Assembly: GCF_026965555.1 (NCBI RefSeq)
Contig: NZ_CP114040.1
Location: 6,820,001 to 6,884,000, forward strand
Reading direction: 5' to 3'
DNA from: Nannocystis punicea
GTDB lineage: Bacteria > Myxococcota_A > Polyangia > Nannocystales > Nannocystaceae
DNA: 64,000 nt
The translations under genes and the position numbers were made by a program. Shown here piece after piece: positions 50,499 through 57,961 of the stretch. The notes under the pieces were generated by a model. The model worked only from the letters and a program-made list of their open reading frames with translations, ran no database searches and was not told the DNA's origin. How positions within the stretch are numbered: the stretch's first letter is position 1; the number at the start of each line of letters is the position of its first letter.

Positions 50499-50805
50499 CT
50501 GCCAGCGAATCCCAGCGAGGGAGCCACGCTCGCCTCCTCCGAAACCGGTCACTCGTCAGCGGCGCGACCTGGCGACGTTCCTTCGGGTCAGGGTCCCGGA
50601 GTGATAGGAGCGCGCCACGAAATTTGGCCAGTTGGACCGAGCCCGAGGTCCGTGGGCTCGCGCATTCTCGGCCCTGTCGCCTCCCACCGCGCTCGCGCCG
50701 GCGAGCGAGCGCAAGGCCGAGGGCGAGGTCGCGGCGACGCTGGCCCGCCGGCGTCAGCCCGGTGCAGCGACAGGCGTAACCCGGGCGCTCGCCCAGATCC
50801 AGGAC
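50499..50805. other. Convergent spacer with a terminator-like hairpin
   Basis: Contains CGAGCCC-N9-GGGCTCG at 50638-50660, a perfect 7-bp stem about 140 bp after the hydrolase stop. Nothing else is recognised. Confidence 0.4.
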
Positions 50806-51246
50806 TCACCTCGCCGGCGAGCGCGCCTGCACCTCGATCACCGCCCAGCCCTCCTCGTCGAAGAACAGCTTGGCCCCGCCCACCTGGAGGACCCGCATCT
50901 CCCACTCGACCAGCACGCCGACCTCCAGGCCGAGGGCGCGCAGCTTCGTGGCCGTGGTGTCGTGGTCGAACCGGTCGGTGAAGATCCACGGATCGAGCCC
51001 GCGGCCGCCGGCGTCGAGCCCGTCCTGCACATGGTCGTTGAAGATCATCCAGCAGAGGTCATCCTCGGCGAAGTGGATCTCGAAGTTGCCGTAACGCCAG
51101 ATGGCGGCGCAATCGACCGCCACCGCGCCGATACCCCACTCGTCGGGCGGCCCGAGGTGGCCGCGCACCGCGGCCCGATCCATGCCGACGCGCGCGCCGC
51201 CGAGATGTCCGTCGACGATGAGCTCCTTGAGCGAGAAGCCGGTCAC
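50806..51246 (-). CDS. Small hypothetical protein
   Basis: 146 aa. Starts MTGFSLKELIVDGHLGGARV and continues MDRAAVRGHLGPPDEWGIGA with IWRYGNFEIHFAEDDLCWMI, a pattern seen in small uncharacterised bacterial proteins (LG-PDxW followed by WRYGxxEIHF). Mixed alpha/beta, soluble, no signal. Sometimes such proteins sit in toxin-immunity loci, but nothing here proves that. Confidence 0.72.
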   Translation of the reverse strand: MTGFSLKELIVDGHLGGARVGMDRAAVRGHLGPPDEWGIGAVAVDCAAIWRYGNFEIHFAEDDLCWMIFNDHVQDGLDAGGRGLDPWIFTDRFDHDTTATKLRALGLEVGVLVEWEMRVLQVGGAKLFFDEEGWAVIEVQARSPAR

Positions 51247-51295
51247 CGCGCCATCTTCGCACGCTCGTTCCGCGAAGTCGCCTCCCGTGTCCGCC

Positions 51296-52060
51296 TCATG
51301 CGGCGGGCCCGAAGCTGCAGCAGGTCGCCGCCAGTTCCACCAGCAGCTGGACGCTGTCGAGATCCGTCACGTTCGCGCAGATCCCTTCGGATGCGCACGT
51401 CCCGGTCGTGCTGCCGTCTTCGATGCACGTACAGGTCTCCGTGTCACACTGCATCGCCTGCGGTGGCTCGCCGATGCACTCGAAATCGATCGAGCAGGCG
51501 CTGCCGTCGACCGTCCCATTCGCTTCGTACTCGCAGGCCTTCTGGCCGGTGCAGCTCTCGACCTCCTGCGCGACGGCTTCGGAGCACGGCCCCGGGTCGT
51601 CCTCGTTGAGGAAGACGAGGATGTCGTCGCAGCTCATGCTGGCGAAGCACATGTGGCGGGCATCTGTGGCCGCCACACACGCCGGCGTCGCGCCCTCGTC
51701 ACCGCAGAACTCCGCGATGCATTCCTCGACGATGACAGTGGGAGCGCACGCCACGACCGCGGCGCAGAAGGCCGCGCAGGCATCCTCGCCGCCGGTATCG
51801 CCGGAGCTGGCGCCCGTGTCGGTCGTCGGCTCGACCGCGTCGGTCGTCGGCTCGACCGCACCGGTGGTGCTCTCCAAACTCGTACTCCCGGGCTCCGTGG
51901 TGCTCGTGGTGACGCCGGAGGCGCCCTCGGTACCGCCACTCGAGCCGGTGCCTTCATCGCCGCAGGCGCCGGCCACGATGGCCGCCCACACGAGGTATCC
52001 GGCCCCCGCGCCCTGCGGTCGACACTTTAGATTCCGTGCTCTGTTCTCGATTCGTCGCAT
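51296..52060 (-). CDS. Cys-rich lipoprotein with Thr/Ser linker
   Basis: 254 aa. From the ATG at 52060 the lipobox IVAGAC comes at Cys33 after an unusually long n-region (MRRIENRARNLKCRPQGAGA); a GTG at about 51988 would give a shorter signal and is the alternative. A Thr/Ser/Glu linker with the duplicated block AVEPTTD precedes a domain with about 20 cysteines (FCAAVVACAP, EECIAEFCGD, ECIGEPPQAMQCDTETCTC), probably disulfide-bonded. No family recognised; it resembles other small Cys-rich myxobacterial lipoproteins. Confidence 0.72.
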   Translation of the reverse strand: MRRIENRARNLKCRPQGAGAGYLVWAAIVAGACGDEGTGSSGGTEGASGVTTSTTEPGSTSLESTTGAVEPTTDAVEPTTDTGASSGDTGGEDACAAFCAAVVACAPTVIVEECIAEFCGDEGATPACVAATDARHMCFASMSCDDILVFLNEDDPGPCSEAVAQEVESCTGQKACEYEANGTVDGSACSIDFECIGEPPQAMQCDTETCTCIEDGSTTGTCASEGICANVTDLDSVQLLVELAATCCSFGPAA

Positions 52061-52320
52061 CGATGGCGCGTGAACCCGGCCGCGCCCCAGCCCATTCCTC
52101 TCGACAGCCGGCTTTGTGATGTCGGCTCATGCCCCGTGACGCAGCGAGGGTGTCGCCGGACCAGCCGCTCGCGCGGTTCGTCGACGGGTTCCTGATGCGC
52201 AGCGACGCGCGCGAGAGGCACGAGCCGGGATGCGGCGGACGCACGGCGGGGCGCTCGTGCGCCAGGGTGCGTGGCGCTGCCTCGGTCGACCTCGCGGCTC
52301 CCGCGGCACTCGAGCGAAAA
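52061..52320. other. Spacer between two minus-strand lipoprotein genes
   Basis: 260 bp, no gene seen; promoter of the Cys-rich lipoprotein presumably here. Confidence 0.3.
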
Positions 52321-53085
52321 TCATGAAGGCTCGACCGTACACGGCGACCCCTCGACGGAGAAGAGGGTGCCGGCTTGCGCCTCCAACCACGTCCACAAAT
52401 TCTTGCCCCCGAGCGTGCCGTCGGAGTCGCGGAGCTCCGCCTCCTCGATCTCACCGTCGGCATTCGCATCGCTGGCCGCGAAGGGCTCGAAGACGAGTTC
52501 TTCGTCGCCGAACAACCTGTCGCCGCGCACGCTGATCGTGACTTGTGGCGCCTCGTCCGCGAAGCTGGCCTGCGAGATACAGCCCTTGTATACGTTTCCG
52601 GCGGTCAAACCCCAGGAGAAGTCCTTGGTCTCTTCACCGCGCCGCGCCGTGCCCTTCACATGGACCGAGTACGAGCCGGTGCGCATCCGTTCGACGTCCG
52701 ACTCGTCGACGTTGCCGGCTACCGGGTCGGCAGACGGCGCGATGGTGAACCCGATGCCACGGACCAGCGCGTGCGGGTGCTCGCTCGTCCGCTGGGCACT
52801 GCCGAGGACGAGACCCTCCCCTGCCCGCACCAGGTCGACGATTCGGTACTGCTGCGAAGTGTCGTCGAGTGACGATCCCTCGAGCATCACGTCGCCGATC
52901 GAGACCTGCAGCTCGGAGAAGGTGATGACCCAACCATCCTTGACCGTGCTCGGGTGGATTCCGTCCTCGACGAACGACGCGTCCGCGAGCGACACGGCAA
53001 TGTCGCGCTCCACCGGCTCTTCGCCGGCGGCGCAAGCGCTCAAGAGCGAGAGAGAGAGGGAGAGAGAGACGTGGAGACGGAGCAT
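52321..53085 (-). CDS. Lipoprotein with EF-hand-like loop, downstream of the MbnH gene
   Basis: 254 aa. The ATG at 53085 gives MLRLHVSLSLSLSLLSAC, a signal peptide whose Leu-Ser core is encoded by a (TC)n microsatellite; lipobox LSAC (Cys18). The mature part is beta-rich (KDGWVITFSELQVSIGDVML, GIGFTIAPSADP) and contains DANADGEIEEAEL, an EF-hand-type calcium loop. It is on the same strand as mbnH, 418 bp downstream, with a copied gene fragment in between. It could serve the MbnP/MbnH system; this is inference from position. Confidence 0.75.
   Translation of the reverse strand: MLRLHVSLSLSLSLLSACAAGEEPVERDIAVSLADASFVEDGIHPSTVKDGWVITFSELQVSIGDVMLEGSSLDDTSQQYRIVDLVRAGEGLVLGSAQRTSEHPHALVRGIGFTIAPSADPVAGNVDESDVERMRTGSYSVHVKGTARRGEETKDFSWGLTAGNVYKGCISQASFADEAPQVTISVRGDRLFGDEELVFEPFAASDANADGEIEEAELRDSDGTLGGKNLWTWLEAQAGTLFSVEGSPCTVEPS
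53046..53069. repeat. (GA)n/(TC)n microsatellite inside a signal-peptide coding region
   Basis: An 11-nt GA run, a GG interruption and a second 10-nt GA run, read as TC repeats in the minus-strand gene starting at 53085. Slippage by one unit would shift the frame early in the gene. Confidence 0.8.
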
Positions 53086-53309
53086 CGAGGGGTTCCAGGG
53101 GCCGAACACCAGGCCAGCAACCATGGCGGCGGACGCGTTATTCCACGCGTTCGTGCCATGCGTCGACGCTCCCAGCGCGCTCTGCAGCCGGGACCGGAGC
53201 TCTCGGGCTCGAGAAGTGAGGCGCTGCTCGGTGTCCCCGCTCGAGGGCCTCCAGCCAGCATGCCGGAGCGAGCGCGAGGACCTGGCTCTCGGGCCAGGCA
53301 GGCGAGCCG

Positions 53310-53443
53310 CACGACGACCTGTCCTTACGGACAGTCACTGTCGCCCCGTCGGGACCGCGGCAGCGCGATGCTCTGGCGGAAACTCCCGGTCTCCCCGGTC
53401 TTCCACGCCGGCTCCTCCTGCAGCGGCACGTTGCCGGCGTCGC
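53310..53443 (-). pseudogene. Copied 3' end of the FG-GAP lipoprotein gene
   Basis: The minus strand encodes GDAGNVPLQEEPAWKTGETG, SFRQSIALPRSRRGDSDCP and a TAA, nearly identical to the last 40 residues of the protein at 57952-59643. Homology continues past the stop through CTGTCCTTACGGACAG and further. A second scrap of the same stretch (GCGCGATGCTCTGGCGGAAG) recurs at 53459-53490. It has no start and is not a gene. Confidence 0.85.
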
Positions 53444-53502
53444 CCCTACGTCGGCCTGTCGGGCCGCGGCCGCGCGATGCTCTGGCGGAAGGGACGCGCT
53501 CT
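53444..53502. other. Spacer with partial third copy of the fragment
   Basis: Contains GGGCCGCGGCCGCGCGATGC followed by TCTGGCGGAAG, matching about 30 bp of the copied fragment just upstream. Together with 53086-53309, which has no gene, it separates the EF-hand lipoprotein gene from mbnH. Confidence 0.5.
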
Positions 53503-54624
53503 TCACTGCCACGGATCCGCGAGCCGTGGATCGGTCAGGAATACGTCGTCGGTGAGGCTCTCGAGGAAGGCGAGCACATCGGCGCGCTCCTCGTCCGTCA
53601 GCTCGAAGCCGCGGATGAAGTTGCTCTTGAACGGATTGGCGCTGCCGACCCCGGCGTTCGGGCCGTCGGTGATCGTGCGCCCGCCGGCAGCGTAGTGATC
53701 GAGGACCTCGGACAGCGTCGCGATGCTGCCGTCGTGCATGTACGGGGCCGTCACGGCGATGTTGCGCAGTGTCGGTGCCCGGAAGCGCCCCATGTCGGCG
53801 GCCGCGCCGGTGAACTCGTGCAGGCCGGTGTTGTCGGCCGGGTAGCCGCCCTTGCCGTCGATGTTGTAGAGGCCGGTGTTGTGGAAGATGCCGTTGCGCG
53901 GCGGCCTGCCCTCGTAGGCGATGCTGTCCTGGAAGTTGAAGCCGGCGTGGCAATGGAAGCACTCGAGCTTCTCCGAGCTGAACAGCCTCGTGCCGCGCTT
54001 CGCCGACTCCGAGATGGCGCCCGGGTCGCCGCCGAGATAGCGATCGTACGGCGAGTCTCCCGACAGCAAACTGCGCTCGAAGCAGGCCAACGCGCGGGTC
54101 ACATTAGACAATGTGTAAGGGTCGTCGTCGTCCGGGAACGCCTCGGCGAACAGCGCCTGGTAGCGCGGCTCGCCGCGCAGCCGCTCGATCAGCGCGTCTT
54201 CCATGCCTCGGAGACCGAGCTCGACCGGGTCGAAGCCGAACAGCGGCGTCATCATCTGCGTCTCGAGGTCGAGGAGCAGCGGGTTGGCCCAGGTGTAGGT
54301 CGTCGAGTACGCGACGTTTGCCAGGCTCATCGAATTGCGGTGCGTGCGCTCGCCGGTCGAGCCGGTCGAGAGCGCCTCGCCGTCGGTGAAGGCGAGCTCC
54401 TGCCGGTGACAGCTCGCGCAAGATTGCGTCTCGTTGCCGGACAGCCGCGTGTCGTAGAACAGATGGCGCCCGAGCTCCACCTTCTCTGCGGTCATCGGGT
54501 TGTCCTCGGGCACGAGCGGCACCGGGAGGCCGACGCCCAGCGCCCAAGTGTAGCCGCGGTCGGGCTCGCCGTCGTCACAGGCGGCGAGCCCCAGACAGGC
54601 AGTCAGCGCCAGCGCGACACGCAT
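53503..54624 (-). CDS. mbnH: MbnH-like di-haem cytochrome c peroxidase family protein
   Basis: 373-aa exported lipoprotein. The ATG at 54624 overlaps the stop of the upstream MbnP gene (TGATG); signal peptide with lipobox LAAC (Cys16). Two haem c sites: CASCH (69-73) and CFHCH (222-226), with MauG/peroxidase features around them (LFYDTRLSGNETQSCASC, RAPTLRNIAVTAPYMHDGS). MbnH in methanotrophs oxidises a Trp of its partner MbnP to kynurenine, making a copper site; the pair also occurs widely without methanobactin. No methanobactin genes are seen here. The same chemistry on the adjacent MbnP is the leading hypothesis. Confidence 0.88.
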   Translation of the reverse strand: MRVALALTACLGLAACDDGEPDRGYTWALGVGLPVPLVPEDNPMTAEKVELGRHLFYDTRLSGNETQSCASCHRQELAFTDGEALSTGSTGERTHRNSMSLANVAYSTTYTWANPLLLDLETQMMTPLFGFDPVELGLRGMEDALIERLRGEPRYQALFAEAFPDDDDPYTLSNVTRALACFERSLLSGDSPYDRYLGGDPGAISESAKRGTRLFSSEKLECFHCHAGFNFQDSIAYEGRPPRNGIFHNTGLYNIDGKGGYPADNTGLHEFTGAAADMGRFRAPTLRNIAVTAPYMHDGSIATLSEVLDHYAAGGRTITDGPNAGVGSANPFKSNFIRGFELTDEERADVLAFLESLTDDVFLTDPRLADPWQ

Positions 54625-55517
54625 CACTGCACGCGGAAAATCGCCTGATTGGCGATGCTGTCCCCATTCGTCCAGTCGAGGCCCAGCGGGCTGAACATCG
54701 ATGAACACAGCGCCTCAGGCCCGAACGAGTGGCAAGCGCAGGTCGTCTCGCCCTCCATCTCCTCGCATTCGGCCGACGGGGTCGCCAGGGTGAGGTTGGC
54801 GAACACCGCGCCCCAGTCGACGGAGACCTTGCCGGTCTCGGCGACGAAGCCGTCGAGCTCGATCTCCGCCCGGTTCGAGTTGGCGCAGGACACGATCTCG
54901 CCGGCCATCGCGTCGCCCTTGCAGCCGGTGCTGCCGACGTGCAAGCCGATCGTGGACGGCGCGCCGCCCTCGACGACGCCCCAGGCCGTGAAGAAGATGT
55001 GGCCGTAGTTCCAGCTCCACGACAGGGTCGTATCGTTGAGCGGAGCCGGGGCCTGCGTGAGGTCGGTGTGGTTCAGCTCCTGGGGCACGCCGATCTTGAA
55101 GCGGAGCGCGACGAAGTCGTGCGTGCCGCCGCCGTGCCGCGGCTGCGCCGCGACGACGCCCTTGATCGTGGTGTGCAGCTCCGGGGTGCCGTTGGCACAC
55201 GAACCCGCGCCGTCCTCGAAGTCGAGGAGGGCGACGCCGCCCCCCTGGTAGACGCCGTCGTCCTCGATCGTGACGGGGTGCTCCTCGCCCTCGAAGGTGA
55301 CGAGCCGGACGTCGTGGACGTAAAAGCGGAAGTCCTGCGGCGTCACGGTCGCGCCGTCCTGGCCGAGCCCGCTGTAGCTCCGGCCGCAGGCGAACGGCTC
55401 GCCCCCGACGCGCCCCTCGAATACGATCTCGACGGGCTCGTCGGCGAAACCTGGCTCGTGCGAGTCGCAGGCAGGGACGAGCAGCGGGATGAGGGTGACG
55501 AGGCGGGATGGTTGCAT
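54624..55517 (-). CDS. mbnP: MbnP-like metal-binding lipoprotein
   Basis: 297 aa. The ATG at 55517 has AAGGA about 9 nt upstream; lipobox VPAC (Cys17). MbnP hallmarks: VGGEPFACGRSYSGLGQDGA, QDFRFYVHDVRLV, YQGGGVALLDFEDGAGSC, GVPQELNHTDLTQAPAPLND, then TTLSWSWNYGHIFF. The WSW segment (Trp167, Trp169) is the region where MbnP carries the Trp modified by MbnH. Four or more cysteines fit the four-Cys motif of the family. Probably periplasmic or outer-membrane, binding copper. Coupled to mbnH. Confidence 0.9.
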   Translation of the reverse strand: MQPSRLVTLIPLLVPACDSHEPGFADEPVEIVFEGRVGGEPFACGRSYSGLGQDGATVTPQDFRFYVHDVRLVTFEGEEHPVTIEDDGVYQGGGVALLDFEDGAGSCANGTPELHTTIKGVVAAQPRHGGGTHDFVALRFKIGVPQELNHTDLTQAPAPLNDTTLSWSWNYGHIFFTAWGVVEGGAPSTIGLHVGSTGCKGDAMAGEIVSCANSNRAEIELDGFVAETGKVSVDWGAVFANLTLATPSAECEEMEGETTCACHSFGPEALCSSMFSPLGLDWTNGDSIANQAIFRVQ

Positions 55518-55938
55518 CGTTCGAGGTCCTTGGGCGGTGGCCACCGACCATACGGACGATCGAGAGCGCTGTCTCTGCGACGTGATGTCGCGCGTCATGA
55601 TGCCGCTCGTCATGACGATCGGCTGGGTGCTGTTCTTGTTCTTGATGGCGTGGTCGCAATGCCGCTGAAGTGCGTCGGCGGCGTCGTGGCCGCGACGCGC
55701 GTCGCCGGGGCGGTGCACGTCAGTCAGTCCCGGCGCCAGAGCGACGCGCCCGACGAGCGCGGCCCCTGAATCGTGCGAGTTCACGATTGCGCCGTCCACT
55801 GCCGACGAACAGCAGCACCCCGGCGAACTTCGCCAAGAGCAGGTATCGATGGACCGCGAGCGCCTGCCCGGTGCTACCGCACCCGCCGGTCCGCCGCGAG
55901 CCTGCGGTGGTAGCGACGAATGAACCGAGTTGGAGCTG
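55518..55938. other. Intergenic region with a possible membrane-protein scrap
   Basis: About 420 bp. At 55797-55860 the minus strand reads HRYLLLAKFAGVLLFVGSG, a membrane-helix-like segment, before the frame degenerates; this may be a remnant of a small membrane protein. A plus-strand frame at 55585-55668 (27 aa, hydrophobic) lacks a ribosome binding site. The promoter of mbnP must lie near 55530-55600. Confidence 0.35.
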
Positions 55939-56871
55939 CTACGATCCGCCCCCCGTCGGCTCGCCGCGCCAGGCGCTCGGCACCGCCCCGAAGCGCCGCC
56001 GGAACGCGCGGGCGAAGTGGCTCGCGCTGCGGAACCCGTGCGCCACCGCGACCTCGAGCACCGACTCCCGGGACACGCGCAGCGCCTGCGCCGCGCGCTG
56101 CAGCCGGCGCTCCTGAATCCACCGCTCGATCGACCCGCCGTGCGCCGCGAACAGGGCGTCCAGGTGGCGCCGTCCGACGCCCTGCCCCGCCGCCACGCGC
56201 GCAGGGCTCAGCTCGGGATCGGCGAGCTCGCGCTCGATCAGCGCAATCGCCCGCTCGACACGCACGTGCCGGCGCACCGCCTCGCGCCCGCGCTGCAGCG
56301 CCGACGTCGTGCGCAGCATCAAACCGAGCGACGCCGCCAGTTCGCCGCGCCCGACCGGGCCGAGCCGCGCGACCGCGTCAGGCAGCCCCGCGATCGCGCG
56401 ACCGAGCAGCCCGTCGACGGGATCCTCGCCCCGCATCGCGCGCCCCGCCGCCTCGGCGATCGGCAGATCGGTGACCCCCCGGCGCGGCAGCAACAATAGA
56501 CATTGTCGATACGGCCCGTCGAATTCGACGTTCATCGGCGCGCTGCCCTCGATCAACGTCAGGTCCCCCGGGCGCAGCTCGCACGCGTGGCCGGCCTGGG
56601 CGACGCGGCCCTCGCCCTCGACCTGCAGCACCACGCTGACGCGCTCGCGCAGACAGGTCGCCGGCAGACGGTGGCGGATCGCGTGATTATGCGCGGCGAT
56701 CACCCACAGCTCGGCCGGCCCGAGCTCGTGCCGCTCGAACGCCCCATCGCGCCCGTCGCCGCGGACCAGCTCGAGGCCGGGGAAGTGGCGCGTGAGGCCG
56801 TCGAACCACGGCCGGGACGCGTCGGACGGGACCTGCTGCGAGTCGAGGGCAAGCGTCATCGCCACGAACAT
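55939..56871 (-). CDS. AraC-family transcriptional regulator
   Basis: 310 aa (an ATG at 56859 would shorten it by 4). The N-terminal cupin-like part (ERVSVVLQVEGEGRVAQAGH, CELRPGDLTLIEGS) resembles effector domains of the RhaS/NphR type (AraC-binding-like). The C-terminal double helix-turn-helix is clear: LSPARVAAGQGVGRRHLDAL and SVLEVAVAHGFRSASHFARA, then RRRFGAVPSAWR. Divergent from the DJ-1/PfpI gene, a frequent pairing; three 16-bp direct repeats between them are likely binding sites. Confidence 0.9.
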   Translation of the reverse strand: MFVAMTLALDSQQVPSDASRPWFDGLTRHFPGLELVRGDGRDGAFERHELGPAELWVIAAHNHAIRHRLPATCLRERVSVVLQVEGEGRVAQAGHACELRPGDLTLIEGSAPMNVEFDGPYRQCLLLLPRRGVTDLPIAEAAGRAMRGEDPVDGLLGRAIAGLPDAVARLGPVGRGELAASLGLMLRTTSALQRGREAVRRHVRVERAIALIERELADPELSPARVAAGQGVGRRHLDALFAAHGGSIERWIQERRLQRAAQALRVSRESVLEVAVAHGFRSASHFARAFRRRFGAVPSAWRGEPTGGGS

Positions 56872-56895
56872 AGCCGAGTCCGCCTCGGTCGCCGT

Positions 56896-56943
56896 GATCC
56901 CCGGTCGCTGCGACCCCCGGTCGCCGCGACCCCCGGTCGCAGC
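56896..56943. promoter_or_regulatory. Three 16-bp direct repeats, candidate AraC sites
   Basis: Three consecutive units GAYCCCCGGTCGCNGC at 56896, 56912 and 56928, lying between the divergent AraC and DJ-1 genes. Direct repeats are the usual site layout for AraC-type proteins. Binding is inferred from position. Confidence 0.6.
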
Positions 56944-57011
56944 CAGCTCGGGCCTGCGCGACCCGCCACCGTGGACGCGCGGCCCGCCCGCCTCGCGCCC
57001 ACGATCGCCGC

Positions 57012-57749
57012 ATGACCGAACACGACTTCCTCAAGCAAAGTTTCACCGGCCTGACCGAGCGCCGGCTGCAGGTGGCGATCTTCGTGTGCCCCGGCTTCGC
57101 GCCGGTCGACATGATCGGGATCCACACGATCTTCGGCGTGATGCCGACTGCGGAGGTCCACCTCGTCTGGAAGGATCGCAGCCCGCTGCTCGGGATGCCG
57201 ACCTTCCCGAGCCAGGCGACGACGACCTTTGCCGACTGCCCGCGCGAGCTCGACGTGCTGCACATCGGCGCCGTGCCGCCGGACATCCTCGACGACGAGG
57301 AGTCGCTCGCGTTCCTCGCCGATCACGGCCAAAGAGCCCGCTACGTCACCGCCAACTGCGGCGGCTCGGTGATCCTCGGCGCCGCCGGCCTGCTGCGCGG
57401 TTACCGGGCGACCTCCAACTTCCATGTCGTCGACATGCTCGCGCTATTCGGAGCGATCCCGACCAAGGGCGGCGCGATCGTCGAGGACCGCAACCGGATC
57501 ACCGCCGGACCCGCCACTGGCAACTTCGAGGTCGGCCTGCGCCTGCTCGAGCTGCTATGCGGCCGCGAGGTCGCCCGGGAGATGGAGCTGCAGATCGAGT
57601 ACGCCCCGCGCCCCCCGTTCGGAACCGGCAGCCCCGACCTCGCCGGCCCCGAGCTGACGCGTCGCGCCCTCGAGCGCGTCGCCCCGGTCAACGACCTGAT
57701 GCGCGCCCCGGTCGAACGCGCCGCGGCACGCCTGCGCCGCGCGCCGTGA
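57012..57749 (+). CDS. DJ-1/PfpI-family protein, isonitrile-hydratase-like
   Basis: 245 aa. Typical DJ-1/PfpI core: QVAIFVCPGFAPVDMIGIHT, DVLHIGAVPPDILDDEE, and the nucleophile elbow YVTANCGGSVILGAAGLLRG with Cys, followed by ATSNFHVVDMLALFGAIP and ITAGPATGNFEVGLRLLELL. The layout is that of isonitrile hydratase and of the N-terminal domain of GATase1-like AraC proteins. An isonitrile- or glyoxal-type activity is possible; the substrate is unknown. It is controlled in all likelihood by the divergent AraC gene. Confidence 0.88.
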   Translation: MTEHDFLKQSFTGLTERRLQVAIFVCPGFAPVDMIGIHTIFGVMPTAEVHLVWKDRSPLLGMPTFPSQATTTFADCPRELDVLHIGAVPPDILDDEESLAFLADHGQRARYVTANCGGSVILGAAGLLRGYRATSNFHVVDMLALFGAIPTKGGAIVEDRNRITAGPATGNFEVGLRLLELLCGREVAREMELQIEYAPRPPFGTGSPDLAGPELTRRALERVAPVNDLMRAPVERAAARLRRAP

Positions 57750-57945
57750 GCGCCTACGCCGCCCTCGAGACGCTCGGCCTGGGGACGCCACTCGTCGATC
57801 GGCGGCTCGACCTCGATCGCGTACGAGGAGAGCATCTACGCCGAGCAGGCGCGGACTCGAGCGGCATGAGCAAGGTGTCCACTCTTCGAGGCAATCCCAC
57901 TCGAGGACCCGGCCCTCGGGACAGGAAGCAAGGACATACGACGAC
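57750..57945. other. Convergent spacer with a coding-like scrap
   Basis: A plus-strand frame reads SIGGSTSIAYEESIYAEQAR, then TRAA and a stop at about 57869, which looks like the tail of some enzyme but has no beginning. A GTG overlapping the DJ-1 stop (57746) could open a different 77-codon frame of poor quality. From about 57884 the sequence is homologous to 53262-53330. Confidence 0.35.
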
Positions 57946-57961
57946 CTGTCCTTACGGACAG
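57946..57961 (-). terminator. CTGTCC-N4-GGACAG palindrome at the FG-GAP gene stop
   Basis: CTGTCCTTACGGACAG overlaps the TAA stop (57952-57954) of the minus-strand gene. The preceding GACAGTGACTGTC is palindromic too. Same arms as the kinase linker repeats at 11311-11790. A terminator role is inferred. Confidence 0.5.

Noticed and set aside
55585..55668. 27-residue hydrophobic plus-strand peptide (MSRVMMPLVMTIGWVLFLFL)
   Set aside because: No ribosome binding site and no context; could be chance in a region near a promoter.
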